Source of the DNA: JANWXR01 sp964608265
Lineage (GTDB): Bacteria; Chloroflexota; Anaerolineae; Anaerolineales; UBA6663
Reading direction: 5' to 3'
Length of the DNA: 64,000 nt
NCBI GenBank assembly: GCA_964608265.1
Contig: CAZSNP010000006.1
Location: forward strand, 51,775-115,774
Each line of letters begins with the position of its first letter. The stretch's first letter is position 1. The position numbers and the translations under genes are program-made. Of this stretch, positions 33,337-41,113 are shown one piece after another. The notes under the pieces were generated by a model that ran no database searches, had not been told where the DNA came from, and saw only the letters and a list, made by a program, of their open reading frames with translations.

Positions 33337-34005
33337 TCAGGCCCTCACCGCCGCCCGCTTGCGCGCATCCACAATCGGCTTGTAAGCCGCGCGGTGGAAC
33401 CAGAGCGCCACCACCACGACCGCCGCCGCGCCGAACGCCAGGAATAGGCCGATCTCCCAGTTGGCGATGGTGCCGAATTGGCCGACCTTGCCCTGACCGA
33501 GAATGGGCGGCGTGAACGGCTGGATCGCGCCGCCGAGCGCCGACTCGGGATCAATGCTGTGGCCGTACTGATACAGAATCCACCACAAGTCGGCCAGGAA
33601 GATGAGCGGGTAACCAATGACGGGCAGCGCCAGCAGGGCCGCCCACTGGTTGTGGACGAAGACACCGGCCACCAGCAGCAGGCCGAAGGCGACGATGGCG
33701 AGCGGCGCGATCGCGCGCTCGAAGCGGCCGCCTTCGTCCAGCGGCGGCATCCCCAGGTAGTGGTTGAGGCCGTCAATCTCGCGCACGTCGCCGTCCAGGT
33801 GAGTGACGTACACGTCCACCTTCAGGCCCTTCGGGTATTGCGGCGCGGTCATGGTCATGCTCCAGTACGGCGTGAACAACGAGACCATGAGCATGAGGGC
33901 CGCGGCCATCAGCAGCGCGCTTGGCAGCAGGTAGTCCAGCAACTGGCGCGTGCTGCCGTCGGGCAGGAGGACTTTGACATCGGGATCGAGGTTGAGAAGT
34001 TTCAT
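33337..34005 (-). CDS. NosB-like conserved membrane protein of nos clusters
   Basis: A 222-residue protein with about four helices: LLPSALLMAAALMLMVSLFT, AIAPLAIVAFGLLLVAGVFV, LLALPVIGYPLIFLADLWWI and GLFLAFGAAAVVVVALWF. The loop TAPQYPKGLKVDVYVTHLDG plus EIDGLNHYLGMPPLDE is conserved in membrane proteins next to nosZ in clade II clusters, as I recall. Function is unproven; it may transfer electrons or stabilise the complex. GAGG lies five bases before the ATG at 34005. It follows nosZ across palindrome M. Confidence 0.72.
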   Translation of the reverse strand: MKLLNLDPDVKVLLPDGSTRQLLDYLLPSALLMAAALMLMVSLFTPYWSMTMTAPQYPKGLKVDVYVTHLDGDVREIDGLNHYLGMPPLDEGGRFERAIAPLAIVAFGLLLVAGVFVHNQWAALLALPVIGYPLIFLADLWWILYQYGHSIDPESALGGAIQPFTPPILGQGKVGQFGTIANWEIGLFLAFGAAAVVVVALWFHRAAYKPIVDARKRAAVRA

Positions 34006-34016
34006 GGGGGCCTCGG

Positions 34017-34126
34017 CCCCTCACCTAACCCCGCCCGGCGCTCGGCCGCTGCGCGGCCGCTGCCACCCTCCCCTTCCCTCTCACTCTGGGGGAGGGAAGG
34101 GGAGGGCCGGGGCGAGGTTTGGTGAA
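34017..34126. repeat. Iterated-word palindrome M (CCCTCCCCTTCCC type)
   Basis: The left arm ends CCCTCCCCTTCCCTCTC and the right arm begins GGGGGAGGGAAGGGGAGGG; outer parts CCTCACCTAACCCCGCCC and GGGGCGAGGTTTGGTGAAGG also pair. A small inner palindrome GCGGCCGCTGCGCGGCCGC sits in the left arm. It lies between nosZ and the NosB-like gene. Confidence 0.75.
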
Positions 34127-34131
34127 GGCAA

Positions 34132-36138
34132 CTACGGCTTGATCGTCAGATACCCCATCATCTCCAGGTGCAGGGCCGAGCAGAACTCGGTGCAGTAGTA
34201 GGTGAAGGCGCCGGACTGGTTGGCGACGAACTCGATGGTCTGAGTCTCGCCCGGTTCCAGGCTCAGGTTGATGTTGTAGCCGGAGAGGGCGAAGCCGTGC
34301 GTGGCGTCGGGCGTGCGCTCCAGGCTGGTGACATGCCAGGTGACCTTGTCGCCCTTCCGGATGTCAATGCGCTCGGGCTTGAAGTGCGAGCGGACGACGG
34401 ACATCCAGATCTCGACGGTGTCGCCGTTGCGCTCCACGCGCGCCTGCTCCTCGCTGGTGATAGCGTTCGGGTCCACGCTGTTGGTGTCCGGGTTCCAACC
34501 GATCTCCGGGTAGACCTGCCAGGGCTGGAGCTTGTCGGCCTTGATGATCTGAGCGTAGTGCGGCTCGGCCATGCCGATGGGCATGTCGAAGAGCACCTTC
34601 ATCTGGTCTCCGGTCTTGCTGATGTCCACCAGTTGGAAGTTCTGCGGCATCAGCGGGCCGATGTTGGCGAAGCGGTCAATGCTCCACTTGTTGAGCGCCA
34701 CCACGAACTGCCCGTCGGGCGAGGCGGTGTCGCCCTCCGCGGCGGTGATGTGGCCGATGTTGTACTGCACCGGCAGCTTCTGGATGAGCTTCCAACCCTC
34801 TTCCGGGTTCTTGTCATCGTACGGGCCGCCGAGCGTCCAGCGCGCCACGGCGCTATCGAGGAACAGCGAGGTATAGGCATAGCCCTTGTCATCGAACACG
34901 GTGTGCAGCGGGCCAAGGCCTAACTCCACCTGGGCTTCCATGACTTTGTCCAGCGGGATGACGGGCACGCCGTAGCCGTTCACGTCGGTCTCCAGCCCGC
35001 CGGCCGCAATAGCGGCCTGAATCTTGGCGAACGAGTAGATGGTGACGTGCGGGTCGAGCTTGCCGCCGACGACGATGAACTCGCCGCCGGGCGTCACGTC
35101 CGCGCCGTGCGGGCTCTTCGGCTCCGGGCTGAAGAACAGGATGCCTTCGTCAATCGCCGTTTGCAGCGAGATCAGGGCGATGCCGTTGAGGGTCTCGGCC
35201 TTGCCCGCCTTGAAGACTTCTTCGGCCTTCTTCCAGTTGAAGATGTGCAGGTAGTCGGTGTCGTTCTTGGTGGTGCCGGCTTCAAAGGCCGGGTTGCCCT
35301 CCTCCACGCCGCCGGTCGCCAGCTCGGTGTTGAAGCTGTTGCAGAAGAACCAGCCGTCGCTCACCAGCTTGCCGGCGTCGCACAGGTCCTGCCAGTACGG
35401 CGGCAGTTCGATCTGGAAGGATTGGGCCATATCCACGCGCCCCTTGACGCGGTCGAACTTCCAGAAGGTGATCAGGCCGCGGTACTTGTCCTTGTACTCG
35501 TCCACCGTGGCGTACGCGTCACCCATCGGCAGGCCGTATTGCGGGCCTTCCACCACGTACTCGGTGTTCGGCGTGACGAACGCGCCGCCGTGGTCGCTGG
35601 TGGTGTTGGGGTTCTTGACGATCTGCTTGGTCTCGAAGTCGCGCAGGCTGATGACGGCCAGCCGGGCGTTGGCCTTATCGTTGATAAAGGCGAACTCGCC
35701 GTCGTACTCGCCGTTCGTCTCGGAGATGTTCGGGTGGTGCGTGTCGCCCCACTTGATCTCCGCTCCGTCCGGCATGAAGCCGCCGCGCAGCACCTCGTCG
35801 CCGGTTCCGCCGTAGCCGTAGCCCTGCCACGATTGCGGCGTGAAGACCGCGATCTCCTTCAGGATGCGCATGGACGGCACGCCGATAACGTACACCTGGC
35901 CGGACTGGCCGCCGGATGAGAGCATGATGTACGGGTCGGTCTGGCCGGACGGCATGTAGGTTTTGACCGCGGCGTACACGTCATCGGGCGTCAGGCCGCG
36001 TTCGGCGACAACGGCAGCTGCATCGGCCGGCAACCCTCCGACCCCGCCCCCGGTGGTGGAGGGGGTGGGCGTCTGGCGCGCGCACGCCGCCACGATGAGG
36101 ACCCCTATGAAGAAAAAGGTGAAAGCACGTCGTTTCAT
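34132..36138 (-). CDS. nosZ: Nitrous oxide reductase, clade II (atypical) type
   Basis: A 668-residue protein reducing N2O to N2. The N-terminal lipoprotein signal is MKRRAFTFFFIGVLIVAAC. CuZ ligands are visible as GDTHHPNISETNGEYDG (His 134-135), then DHGGAFVTPN, SPHGADVTPGGEFIVVGGKL, LGPLHTVFDDKGYAYTSLFL, YNIGHITAAEGD and EPHYAQI. The C-terminal cupredoxin has the CuA site YYCTEFCSALHLEMMGYL. A lipoprotein signal rather than a classical Tat signal, plus the accessory genes, points to clade II. AAGGAGG lies six bases before the ATG at 36138. Confidence 0.96.
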   Translation of the reverse strand: MKRRAFTFFFIGVLIVAACARQTPTPSTTGGGVGGLPADAAAVVAERGLTPDDVYAAVKTYMPSGQTDPYIMLSSGGQSGQVYVIGVPSMRILKEIAVFTPQSWQGYGYGGTGDEVLRGGFMPDGAEIKWGDTHHPNISETNGEYDGEFAFINDKANARLAVISLRDFETKQIVKNPNTTSDHGGAFVTPNTEYVVEGPQYGLPMGDAYATVDEYKDKYRGLITFWKFDRVKGRVDMAQSFQIELPPYWQDLCDAGKLVSDGWFFCNSFNTELATGGVEEGNPAFEAGTTKNDTDYLHIFNWKKAEEVFKAGKAETLNGIALISLQTAIDEGILFFSPEPKSPHGADVTPGGEFIVVGGKLDPHVTIYSFAKIQAAIAAGGLETDVNGYGVPVIPLDKVMEAQVELGLGPLHTVFDDKGYAYTSLFLDSAVARWTLGGPYDDKNPEEGWKLIQKLPVQYNIGHITAAEGDTASPDGQFVVALNKWSIDRFANIGPLMPQNFQLVDISKTGDQMKVLFDMPIGMAEPHYAQIIKADKLQPWQVYPEIGWNPDTNSVDPNAITSEEQARVERNGDTVEIWMSVVRSHFKPERIDIRKGDKVTWHVTSLERTPDATHGFALSGYNINLSLEPGETQTIEFVANQSGAFTYYCTEFCSALHLEMMGYLTIKP

Positions 36139-36157
36139 GGAAAGCCTCCTTGAGCTG

Positions 36158-36211
36158 GAAACAAAACGACTCAAGCCCGAATTGGATGGGTTGATTATTG
36201 GGCCGAGTCGT
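36158..36211 (-). terminator. Terminator-like hairpin directly upstream of nosZ
   Basis: On the minus strand ACGACTCGGCCC pairs with GGGCTTGAGTCGT (36166-36211; 7 bp, two G-U pairs and a further GC stack after a bulge). It is followed by TTTTGTTT. The T-run ends about six bases before the nosZ Shine-Dalgarno. It may terminate murJ, act as an attenuator for nosZ, or both. Confidence 0.7.
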
Positions 36212-36221
36212 GCGCGGAGGC

Positions 36222-36235
36222 ATGACGAGCGTCAT
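36222..36235. promoter_or_regulatory. Palindromic candidate operator 1 upstream of nosZ
   Basis: ATGACG-AG-CGTCAT is a perfect inverted repeat with six-base arms. It is in the murJ-nosZ gap, just upstream of the terminator-like hairpin. Confidence 0.45.
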
Positions 36236-36256
36236 ACATCGGCGAAATAGATTCGA

Positions 36257-36268
36257 TTATCGTGATAA
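36257..36268. promoter_or_regulatory. Palindromic candidate operator 2 upstream of nosZ
   Basis: TTATC-GT-GATAA is a perfect inverted repeat with five-base arms, 34 bases centre to centre from operator 1. It does not match the FNR consensus TTGAT-N4-ATCAA. Confidence 0.45.
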
Positions 36269-36294
36269 GGGAAAACGATGCGGGCTTGCGCGGG

Positions 36295-37854
36295 CTATTC
36301 GCCCGCGGACGTCGCTCGAGCCAGAAGCCGGCGTGTGATCAGCGCGGGGAGCAAACGCGCTTCGGGCACCTGCAATGCAAAGGCCGATAACGCAAACACA
36401 ACGCCCCCCAGCGCCACCCCTCCCAATGCCACACTCCACGCCGGAAATTGCGGGGTGAGCGTCATCCACCCGAGCAACGCCAGCCCCATCGCCAGCGACG
36501 CCAACGCCGTGCGCCACAGGCCCGGCCACACCCGGGCAAAGTCGAGGCCAGTCAATCGCCGCCGCAGCAGCCAGGCCAGTGCCAGAAGCTCGAGCGTCGT
36601 CGCAAGCGTGTTGGCGAGCGCGAGGCCCGCGTGCCCGAGGGCCGTTGCCAGCGGAAAATTCAGCGCGGTGTTGAGGGCCATCACCGCCACGCCCACCCGC
36701 ACCGGTGTCCATGTATCCTTCAGCGCATAATACGAGCGGGAGAGGATCTCGACCAGCGAATGACTGACAAGGCCGAGGGCATAGAACGTCAGCGCCGAGG
36801 CGACCAGGCCGGTCGAGGTGGCATCGAACTGTCCGCGCTCGAAGAGCATGCCGATGATGGCGGGGCCCAGCGCCCACAACCCGATGGTGGCCGGGATGGC
36901 GAGGAAGAGAATCATCCGCATCGTGTCGGCCAGGCTGGCGCGCATCGTTTTGATCTCACCCCGGGCGACCATGGCTGAGAAGGCCGGCAGCGCCGCAATC
37001 GAGATGGCCTGCGCGATGATGACTTGCGGCATGGTGAAGATGCGCCAGGCATAATCCAACGCGCTCGCGCCGCCGAGGCTAAACGTTGCCAGGGCGGTGC
37101 TGACGAGGAAGTTGAGCTGTACCGCCGCCACGCCCAGCAAACGCGGGCCCATCAACACCATCACCTCGCGCACTGCAGGATTGGCGAGGCCAAACGAGAC
37201 CGTGAAGCGCGCCTGCGGCAGCCTCACCAAAGCCGGCAGTTGCACGGCCAGATGCAAGGTTGATCCGAGCACCGCCCCCCACGCCAACCCGAAAATCCCC
37301 ATGCCCGGCACCCACACGAGCAGTCCAATAATCATTCCGAGCCAGTAGCACGTCGGCGCCAAGGCCGGCAGCAGAAAGTGTTGATGGGCATTCAGGATGC
37401 CCATCAACAAGCCGCTCACGCCGAAAATCGTGGGGGAGAGGAGCAGGATGCGGAGCAGCGACTCGGCTAAGGTCCGTTGCTCGCCCTCCAACCCCGGCGC
37501 GATGATGGCGACGACCCGCGGCGCGCCGATGGCGGCCAGGCTTGAGACCACCGCGAGCACGAACGACATGAGCACCATCACGCCACTGGCGAGCCGCCAG
37601 GCCCCGGCGTGGTCGTCGCGGGTGAGGAAGCCGGTGAGCGTGGGGATGAAGGCGGAGGCCAGTGCACCGCCGGCGACGAGGTTGAACAGGATATCGGGGA
37701 AACGAGCCGCGGCGGTGAAGGCATCGAGCACCCGGCTGGTGCCGAAAACATCAGCGATGAGGATTTGGCGAGCGAGGCCGGTGAGGTTGCTCAATAAGAA
37801 TGCCGCCATCACCACGACGGCCGCCCGCGTTATTTGCCGCTGAGAGGTTTCCAC
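36295..37854 (-). CDS. murJ: Lipid II flippase MurJ (MviN)
   Basis: A 519-residue membrane protein with about 14 helices of the MOP flippase superfamily. It starts ITRAAVVVMAAFLLSNLTGL then ARQILIADVFGTSRVLDAFT, followed by FPDILFNLVAGGALASAFIP, the hallmark N-terminal region of MurJ. It moves lipid II across the inner membrane for peptidoglycan synthesis. The start codon is GTG at 37854. A TATAAT at 37861-37866 puts the transcription start at the start codon, so the mRNA is probably leaderless. Confidence 0.92.
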   Translation of the reverse strand: METSQRQITRAAVVVMAAFLLSNLTGLARQILIADVFGTSRVLDAFTAAARFPDILFNLVAGGALASAFIPTLTGFLTRDDHAGAWRLASGVMVLMSFVLAVVSSLAAIGAPRVVAIIAPGLEGEQRTLAESLLRILLLSPTIFGVSGLLMGILNAHQHFLLPALAPTCYWLGMIIGLLVWVPGMGIFGLAWGAVLGSTLHLAVQLPALVRLPQARFTVSFGLANPAVREVMVLMGPRLLGVAAVQLNFLVSTALATFSLGGASALDYAWRIFTMPQVIIAQAISIAALPAFSAMVARGEIKTMRASLADTMRMILFLAIPATIGLWALGPAIIGMLFERGQFDATSTGLVASALTFYALGLVSHSLVEILSRSYYALKDTWTPVRVGVAVMALNTALNFPLATALGHAGLALANTLATTLELLALAWLLRRRLTGLDFARVWPGLWRTALASLAMGLALLGWMTLTPQFPAWSVALGGVALGGVVFALSAFALQVPEARLLPALITRRLLARATSAGE

Positions 37855-37860
37855 GCTGAG

Positions 37861-37866
37861 ATTATA
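37861..37866 (-). promoter_or_regulatory. -10 box of murJ (leaderless)
   Basis: On the minus strand TATAAT is six bases upstream of the GTG start. No clear -35 is visible. Confidence 0.6.
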
Positions 37867-37891
37867 GCGGCACGGGCGGGGGGTTAATAGC

Positions 37892-37920
37892 GAGAGCCCG
37901 GGACGCCGACCCGGGCTCTC
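37892..37920. terminator. Strong hairpin, possible terminator without U-tract
   Basis: GAGAGCCCGGG pairs perfectly with CCCGGGCTCTC around ACGCCGA. Neither strand has a T-run after it. It lies between the HD gene and the murJ promoter. A weaker imperfect pairing of CCCCCCTCCTCACCAC with GGGTTGAGGATGGGAGG at 37968-38046 resembles the dispersed palindromes. Confidence 0.5.
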
Positions 37921-38046
37921 TCAAGGAGGAGAAGAAGAGTTATGCCCTTCTGCCAGTCAAAATAGCACACCCCCCTCCTCACCACTGGTTCGACAACCTA
38001 CGCCTAACCTACGGTTCCCATACGCGCGGGTTGAGGATGGGAGGTA

Positions 38047-38613
38047 TTACCCATCTATCTGATCCGCAAAGAAACTGGCGGCCAATTCGTGCAGATCGCG
38101 AACGAGGGGGTGCTCGCGGAGGTCGGTTTCGAGCAGGCTGGCGGCCACCGCGCGGTAATACCAGCCCGTCTCAGCCCGGCCGCGTTTGAAGCGCCCCCAC
38201 AACTGATCACCCAGGGCCGCCTCATCCACTACCAATGAGCGCAAATTGTGATATTTGTCGGCGGCGGCCACGAGTTGCACGTCGCGCGGGGCGGATCGCA
38301 GGTGAGCCACCGTGTGCTCTTTGCGGTGTTCCCATGTATCGCCCTTGTCCGGTTCGGAGCAACCCTCGACAATGGCCGCTACCCGCTGCCCAAATCGCTC
38401 CCGCAACTCACCCAGCGTCGTGCCGGTGTCCTCGACGGTATCGTGCAGCAACGCGGCGGCCAGCATTTCGGTTTCAGTCTCGCCGTGCTGGATGAGGGCC
38501 AGCATCACCCCCACCGGGTGCACGATGTACGGCACGTCGGTGCCCTTGCGTTTTTGACCGGCATGTGCGCGAGCCGCGAAGTTCAATGCCGCTTCAATCA
38601 AATCCTCAGTCAT
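38047..38613 (-). CDS. HD-domain protein, (p)ppGpp hydrolase-like (MESH1/SpoT hydrolase type)
   Basis: A 188-residue protein that matches the hydrolase half of RelA/SpoT: AHAGQKRKGTDVPYIVHPVG with the first His, LAAALLHDTVEDTGTTLGEL with the HD pair and ED motif, and VAAADKYHNLRSL with the last Asp. It has no synthetase, TGS or ACT domain, so it is a small alarmone hydrolase or related pyrophosphohydrolase. The ATG at 38613 lies six bases after TATACT, so the mRNA is probably leaderless. Confidence 0.87.
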   Translation of the reverse strand: MTEDLIEAALNFAARAHAGQKRKGTDVPYIVHPVGVMLALIQHGETETEMLAAALLHDTVEDTGTTLGELRERFGQRVAAIVEGCSEPDKGDTWEHRKEHTVAHLRSAPRDVQLVAAADKYHNLRSLVVDEAALGDQLWGRFKRGRAETGWYYRAVAASLLETDLREHPLVRDLHELAASFFADQIDG

Positions 38614-38619
38614 CCGGCG

Positions 38620-38628
38620 AGTATAACA
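38620..38628 (-). promoter_or_regulatory. Extended -10 box of the small alarmone hydrolase gene
   Basis: On the minus strand the sequence is TG-T-TATACT, followed by six bases and the ATG. Confidence 0.6.
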
Positions 38629-38679
38629 TCGCCTCAAGCCAACCGAGATTGCCTATGTTCTTCTGATGCGGCCTACGCT

Positions 38680-38685
38680 TATAAT
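38680..38685 (+). promoter_or_regulatory. -10 box for the Tat-secreted coiled-coil gene
   Basis: TATAAT, 36 bases upstream of the start codon at 38722. The candidate -35 TTCTTC (38658-38663) is poor. Confidence 0.5.
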
Positions 38686-38721
38686 CAGTCCATTGTTGCG
38701 GCAAAGCCGAAGGAGGTCTGT

Positions 38722-39765
38722 ATGGCTGCAAACTTGGATTTCTCACGCCGGTTGTTTTTGCGGGCCGCGGGCTTAAGCGTGGCCGGCGTCGCGGTGGGCG
38801 CGGGAGCCGCCTGGGCCTACGGTCAAACGACCGATACCGAGGCGGCGCGCGCCGCGCTGTCACAACTGCAAACGCAACTGGCCACGGCACAAGCGGAGAA
38901 AACCACCCTCGAAGGCTCGTTTGCGACGCTCAATCAGCAGGTCGTCACGCTTGATTCTCAATTGGCGGCCGCCACGACCCAGAACGCTCAACTCGCCACC
39001 GCGCTGACCGACTCGCAAAAAGAGGCCGAGGTCTTGCGCACCCAACTCGCGGACCTGCAGGCCCGGCTCACCGGGGCCGAGGGCAAGCTGACCGAGTACA
39101 AAGACCTCATCGGTTTGTACGATCAACTCGAGGGGGTGGGGCTGGATGCGCTGGCGCAGAACGGATTACAGACCGCCGCCGCCGGCCTGACCAGCGCGCT
39201 CGGCCTGATGCCGCTGGTGCAGAGCGGCCTGCAATCAGCGCGCGGGTTACTCGATGACTTCGAGAAAGTGCTGCCGGATTTCCACGATGGGCTGGCCTGG
39301 CTGAGCGATCAGATCATCAACCTCAAGCTCGGGCTGTTCGCGGTGGAGAAGGCAGCGCAGACCACCCTGACCCACGCCGCCACCGGAGTGGTGGCCGTCT
39401 TCGGCGGCTTCATCACCTTCGTGCTCGATTACCTGCCCTTTGATATCGGCAAGCAAACTCGGGCGACGTTCGACGGCGCTCAATCGCTCATCACCCAAAC
39501 CTCGGGCATGACGGCGCAGACCGACGAGCGGGTATTCAACAAAATGTCGCGCTACGTCAGCGGCGGCCCGAACAGTTGGCAGACGAAACTGGTCGCGCCG
39601 TTGCGCGAGCAAACGCTGGCGCCGGCGGAGAAATTACTCTCGGCCGTCAACGAGGCGCAGACCACGTTCAGCGCCACGCTGGCCAACCCGGTGCAGTCGG
39701 CCCTCGAACAGCGGGCCAGCCTTCGGCAGAAAATCTCCGAACATCGCGCCGCCCATGGTCTGTGA
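38722..39765 (+). CDS. Tat-exported coiled-coil protein
   Basis: A 347-residue protein with a Tat signal (FSRRLFLRAAGLSVAGVAVG, residues about 7-33). A long Gln/Ala/Thr-rich coiled coil follows (residues about 40-130: AALSQLQTQLATAQAEKTTL, VVTLDSQLAAATTQNAQLAT, QLADLQARLTGAEGKL). Then comes a largely helical domain with a hydrophobic segment HAATGVVAVFGGFITFVLDY near 220 that may be a membrane or amphipathic helix. AGGAGG lies six bases upstream. It has its own promoter and terminator. No family is recognised. Confidence 0.75.
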   Translation: MAANLDFSRRLFLRAAGLSVAGVAVGAGAAWAYGQTTDTEAARAALSQLQTQLATAQAEKTTLEGSFATLNQQVVTLDSQLAAATTQNAQLATALTDSQKEAEVLRTQLADLQARLTGAEGKLTEYKDLIGLYDQLEGVGLDALAQNGLQTAAAGLTSALGLMPLVQSGLQSARGLLDDFEKVLPDFHDGLAWLSDQIINLKLGLFAVEKAAQTTLTHAATGVVAVFGGFITFVLDYLPFDIGKQTRATFDGAQSLITQTSGMTAQTDERVFNKMSRYVSGGPNSWQTKLVAPLREQTLAPAEKLLSAVNEAQTTFSATLANPVQSALEQRASLRQKISEHRAAHGL

Positions 39766-39770
39766 TCGCC

Positions 39771-39804
39771 AGCGGACAGGCTCAACAACCTGTCCGCTTT
39801 TTTG
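39771..39804 (+). terminator. Intrinsic terminator of the Tat-exported protein gene
   Basis: AGCGGACAGG pairs perfectly with CCTGTCCGCT around an eight-base loop, followed by TTTTTG. Confidence 0.9.
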
Positions 39805-39810
39805 ACTCGT

Positions 39811-40365
39811 GTGAAGCGCCATCCGCTGCTCATCCATCAACGCCGCTTTCAGAGCTGGCGCTGGCCGGCCCTGACGATCACCGCCGGCTTTGCCGTGCTG
39901 TGGTGGTTTGCGCCACAGTGGGCCGGCGTTGAGGCGCTTATCCTCACCCGTTACTTTCTATTGGCGGCGACCGGGCTGGCGCTGGCTCTTTCCCTCTTCG
40001 CCATCTTTGCTCCGGCCTGGTGCTATGTGCAGTGCCGGCCCAAATTCCTCCAGCTGACGGTGCCTTTCTTCAGCATCGCCATAGCCTACTCACGCATTCG
40101 CAACGTCAGGCCGGTCAAGTTCACGGCCGGCGAACTGCGTGGGATGCGCCGTAATCTGGTGGAGCCTTTCGTGGGTCGAACCGCCGTTGCCGTTGATCTG
40201 AAGGGTTATCCTCTGGCGGAACGCTGGCTGAGGTTTTGGCTCGGGGGTGCCATGTTCCTGCCTGATCGCAGCACCGGTCTGCAAATCGTCACCGAGGATT
40301 GGATGGCCCTCAGTCGCGACCTCGACGTCCATCGGGCTGAAGCCAGGACGCGCCTGGCCCGTTGA
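39811..40365 (+). CDS. Two-helix membrane hypothetical protein
   Basis: A 184-residue protein with two N-terminal membrane helices (LTITAGFAVLWWFAPQWAG and LAATGLALALSLFAIFAPAW), then a cytoplasmic basic domain with FSIAIAYSRIRNVRPVKFTA and LRFWLGGAMFLPDRSTGLQI. The layout resembles proteins with a PH-like domain after a membrane pair, but this is only a pattern impression. The start is uncertain: a GTG at 39811 is used; a TTG at 39802 lies in the terminator T-run. No Shine-Dalgarno is seen. Confidence 0.6.
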   Translation: MKRHPLLIHQRRFQSWRWPALTITAGFAVLWWFAPQWAGVEALILTRYFLLAATGLALALSLFAIFAPAWCYVQCRPKFLQLTVPFFSIAIAYSRIRNVRPVKFTAGELRGMRRNLVEPFVGRTAVAVDLKGYPLAERWLRFWLGGAMFLPDRSTGLQIVTEDWMALSRDLDVHRAEARTRLAR

Positions 40366-40379
40366 GGAACTCAAATCCA

Positions 40380-40625
40380 ATGACAAGCTCAAGATTGAAG
40401 ACGGGAGAGATCGTGCTGCGTGAATGGCAGCGTCAAACTGGTTTACGTGAGACCCATATGCCCTTTGCCTCGCTGGAGGCTCTGTTTGAGCTTTGCCTTG
40501 AGGTGGCCTCGCCGGAGTTGATTGAGCGGATTGTGTTACGCGGTTACGACGCTGAGGACAACCTGCGCCGCATCTCCTTTGAATTTCAATCCATCACGAT
40601 CACTTCACAGAGAAAGGATGAGTAA
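40380..40625 (+). CDS. Small hypothetical protein, 81 aa
   Basis: A soluble, mixed-charge, probably helical protein (GEIVLREWQRQTGLRETHMP; LEALFELCLEVASPELIERI) with a beta-like tail. Codon choice looks like its neighbours. It follows the two-helix protein closely (14 bases) and may be in the same unit. The family is not recognised. Confidence 0.55.
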   Translation: MTSSRLKTGEIVLREWQRQTGLRETHMPFASLEALFELCLEVASPELIERIVLRGYDAEDNLRRISFEFQSITITSQRKDE

Positions 40626-41058
40626 CTTAAGTAGATATATCGTCGTCGTAGTAGTTGTTGTGGATTTGTGGACAAAGCGCCACGCGCTGCGCCCCCCGGT
40701 AGATCTAGTCAGCGCGGGCTGTTGAACCGAATATATGGCCCCTGAGGCCGGTATCCGTCTCCACACAACAGGGCGAACGAAATGTGGAGACTGGGGAGAG
40801 GAGAATTGCCATGCAGCGATGCCAAAATCTGCGCCAAATATACAGACTTGGGAAAAAGCTCCACCCCCATATACAGGTAAGGGCGAATACCGGGCTTGTA
40901 TTGAATCGGACAAACTTTCGAGCGTTATCCCCAAAGCACCCCTATTCTCCACAGTTATTCAGAGGTTATCCACATCTGGAAGCGCAATCTGCAACATAAC
41001 GCTTTCCTAACCTGAGCTGAAGTCGCTGGCCCAAACAAACCATCCCCCAGATATGCCG
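40626..41058. other. Putative oriC part 1 (downstream of dnaA), with DnaA boxes
   Basis: A 430-base gene-free, relatively AT-rich stretch. DnaA-box-like sequences on the plus strand are TTATCCACA (40966-40974, perfect), TTCTCCACA (40945-40953) and TTATCCCCA (40925-40933). In reverse orientation there are TGTGGATTT (40659-40667), TGTGGACAA (40667-40675) and TGTGGAGAC (40783-40791). The boxes form two clusters with opposed orientation. AT-rich runs lie at 40626-40660 and around 40835-40870. Confidence 0.65.
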
Positions 41059-41091
41059 ATTAAACAGAAACGGGGCCATTACAGGCCCCGG
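41059..41091 (-). terminator. Intrinsic terminator of dnaA
   Basis: CGGGGCC pairs with GGCCCCG (41071-41090) around a six-base loop. On the minus strand it is followed by TTTCTGTTTAA. Confidence 0.85.
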
Positions 41092-41113
41092 AATTATTCG
41101 GATACCCGCTCAC

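Noticed and set aside
36180..36270. Canonical FNR box upstream of nosZ
   Set aside because: A TTGAT half-site is present at 36191, but no ATCAA partner lies at the required spacing; only the two non-consensus palindromes remain.
37942..37965. A seven-codon frame after AAGGAGG near a strong hairpin
   Set aside because: The spacing from the Shine-Dalgarno to ATG is 12 bases and the frame is too short to judge; the purine-rich run may simply follow the hairpin.
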